Origin: Bog-159 sp049516155 | Lineage (GTDB): Bacteria; Acidobacteriota; Terriglobia; Bryobacterales; Bryobacteraceae | Length of the DNA: 16,343 nucleotides | Assembly (NCBI GenBank): GCA_049516155.1 | Contig: JBEKTJ010000156.1 | Location: 1 to 16,343 of the forward strand | Reading direction: 5' to 3' | Part shown: piece by piece, positions 16,219-16,343 of the stretch | Layout of the letters: every line of letters starts with the position of its first letter | How positions within the stretch are numbered: position 1 is the first letter of the stretch | Notes under the pieces: model-generated | What the model was told of the DNA's origin: nothing | The model's input: only the letters and a program-made list of their open reading frames with translations | Database searches by the model: none | Position numbers and translations under genes: made by a program

Positions 16219-16343
16219 CTATTCTATCAAGAAACCCATGTCCACCGCCTGTTTTTGGCTCCTCAGGGACAACACCGACATGAACTGAACCGTCGAAAGC
16301 ACCACCAGGACTACGCATGTAAGCAGGAGGAACAATTGGAAAA
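16219..16343 (-). CDS. C-terminal part of a membrane protein (cut by window edge)
   Basis: The frame is open from the right edge for 40 codons to a TAG at 16221-16219. It begins with a hydrophobic helix (about 1-24, FQLFLLLTCVVLVVLSTVQF) and continues with a polar segment (SLRSQKQAVDMGFLIE). The rest lies outside the window. The unbroken hydrophobic frame supports a real gene. The family is not recognisable. Its neighbour on the same strand is the 47-residue membrane protein. Confidence 0.5.
   Translation of the reverse strand, partial: FQLFLLLTCVVLVVLSTVQFMSVLSLRSQKQAVDMGFLIE

Noticed and set aside
15881..16343. Template repeat or reverse transcriptase of a diversity-generating retroelement
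   Set aside because: I found no Asn-codon-rich copy of the variable block and no reverse transcriptase motif (such as YADD) in the window, so a retroelement cannot be annotated here.

Overview
The window reads as the chromosome of a high-GC bacterium. It is most likely an acidobacterium of the Solibacter/Bryobacter type. The first gene has the VWFA-related layout that is expanded in Acidobacteria, several start codons sit 6-7 nt behind a -10 box with no ribosome binding site (leaderless style), and TIR or NACHT proteins fused to a formylglycine-generating-enzyme (FGE/SUMF1) fold are common in that group. The assignment is inference; there is no rRNA or other marker here.

Layout. (1) 1-3675, plus strand: the tail of an unknown gene, a secreted VWFA-related protein with a Gly-rich insert, and a secreted M24B aminopeptidase P. 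(2) 3676-3795: a compact cluster of four hairpins that looks like a REP/BIME-type element. (3) 3796-6982: a two-component pair, a CHASE2 membrane histidine kinase and an NtrC-type sigma-54 response regulator. (4) 7013-10066, minus strand: a small exported protein of unknown function, an exported amidohydrolase, and galE. The -10 box of the amidohydrolase overlaps the galE stop codon. (5) 10281-15880, plus strand: three consecutive genes ending in the same FGE-like module but carrying different front ends: DUF4062-NACHT, TIR, and TIR-transmembrane. (6) 15881-16343, minus strand: very small membrane-protein genes or gene remnants at the right edge.

The accessory interest is region 5. The NACHT protein keeps Walker A and B, and both TIR domains keep the Glu expected for NADase activity. 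All three FGE modules have lost the two active-site cysteines, so they look like binding (C-type-lectin-fold) domains rather than enzymes. The two TIR genes are tandem duplicates down to a 25-nt promoter box. Between them, a block of about 75 bp just before the C-terminal GFRC motif has diverged far more than its flanks, at the place where diversity-generating retroelements put variable regions in such folds. The third gene has a one-base frameshift in an A5G4 run; once corrected it is a 459-residue TIR-TM-FGE protein with a Toll-receptor-like order. I infer a NACHT/TIR conflict (immune-like) cassette with a shared sensor fold. This rests on domain logic, not on any recognised named system.
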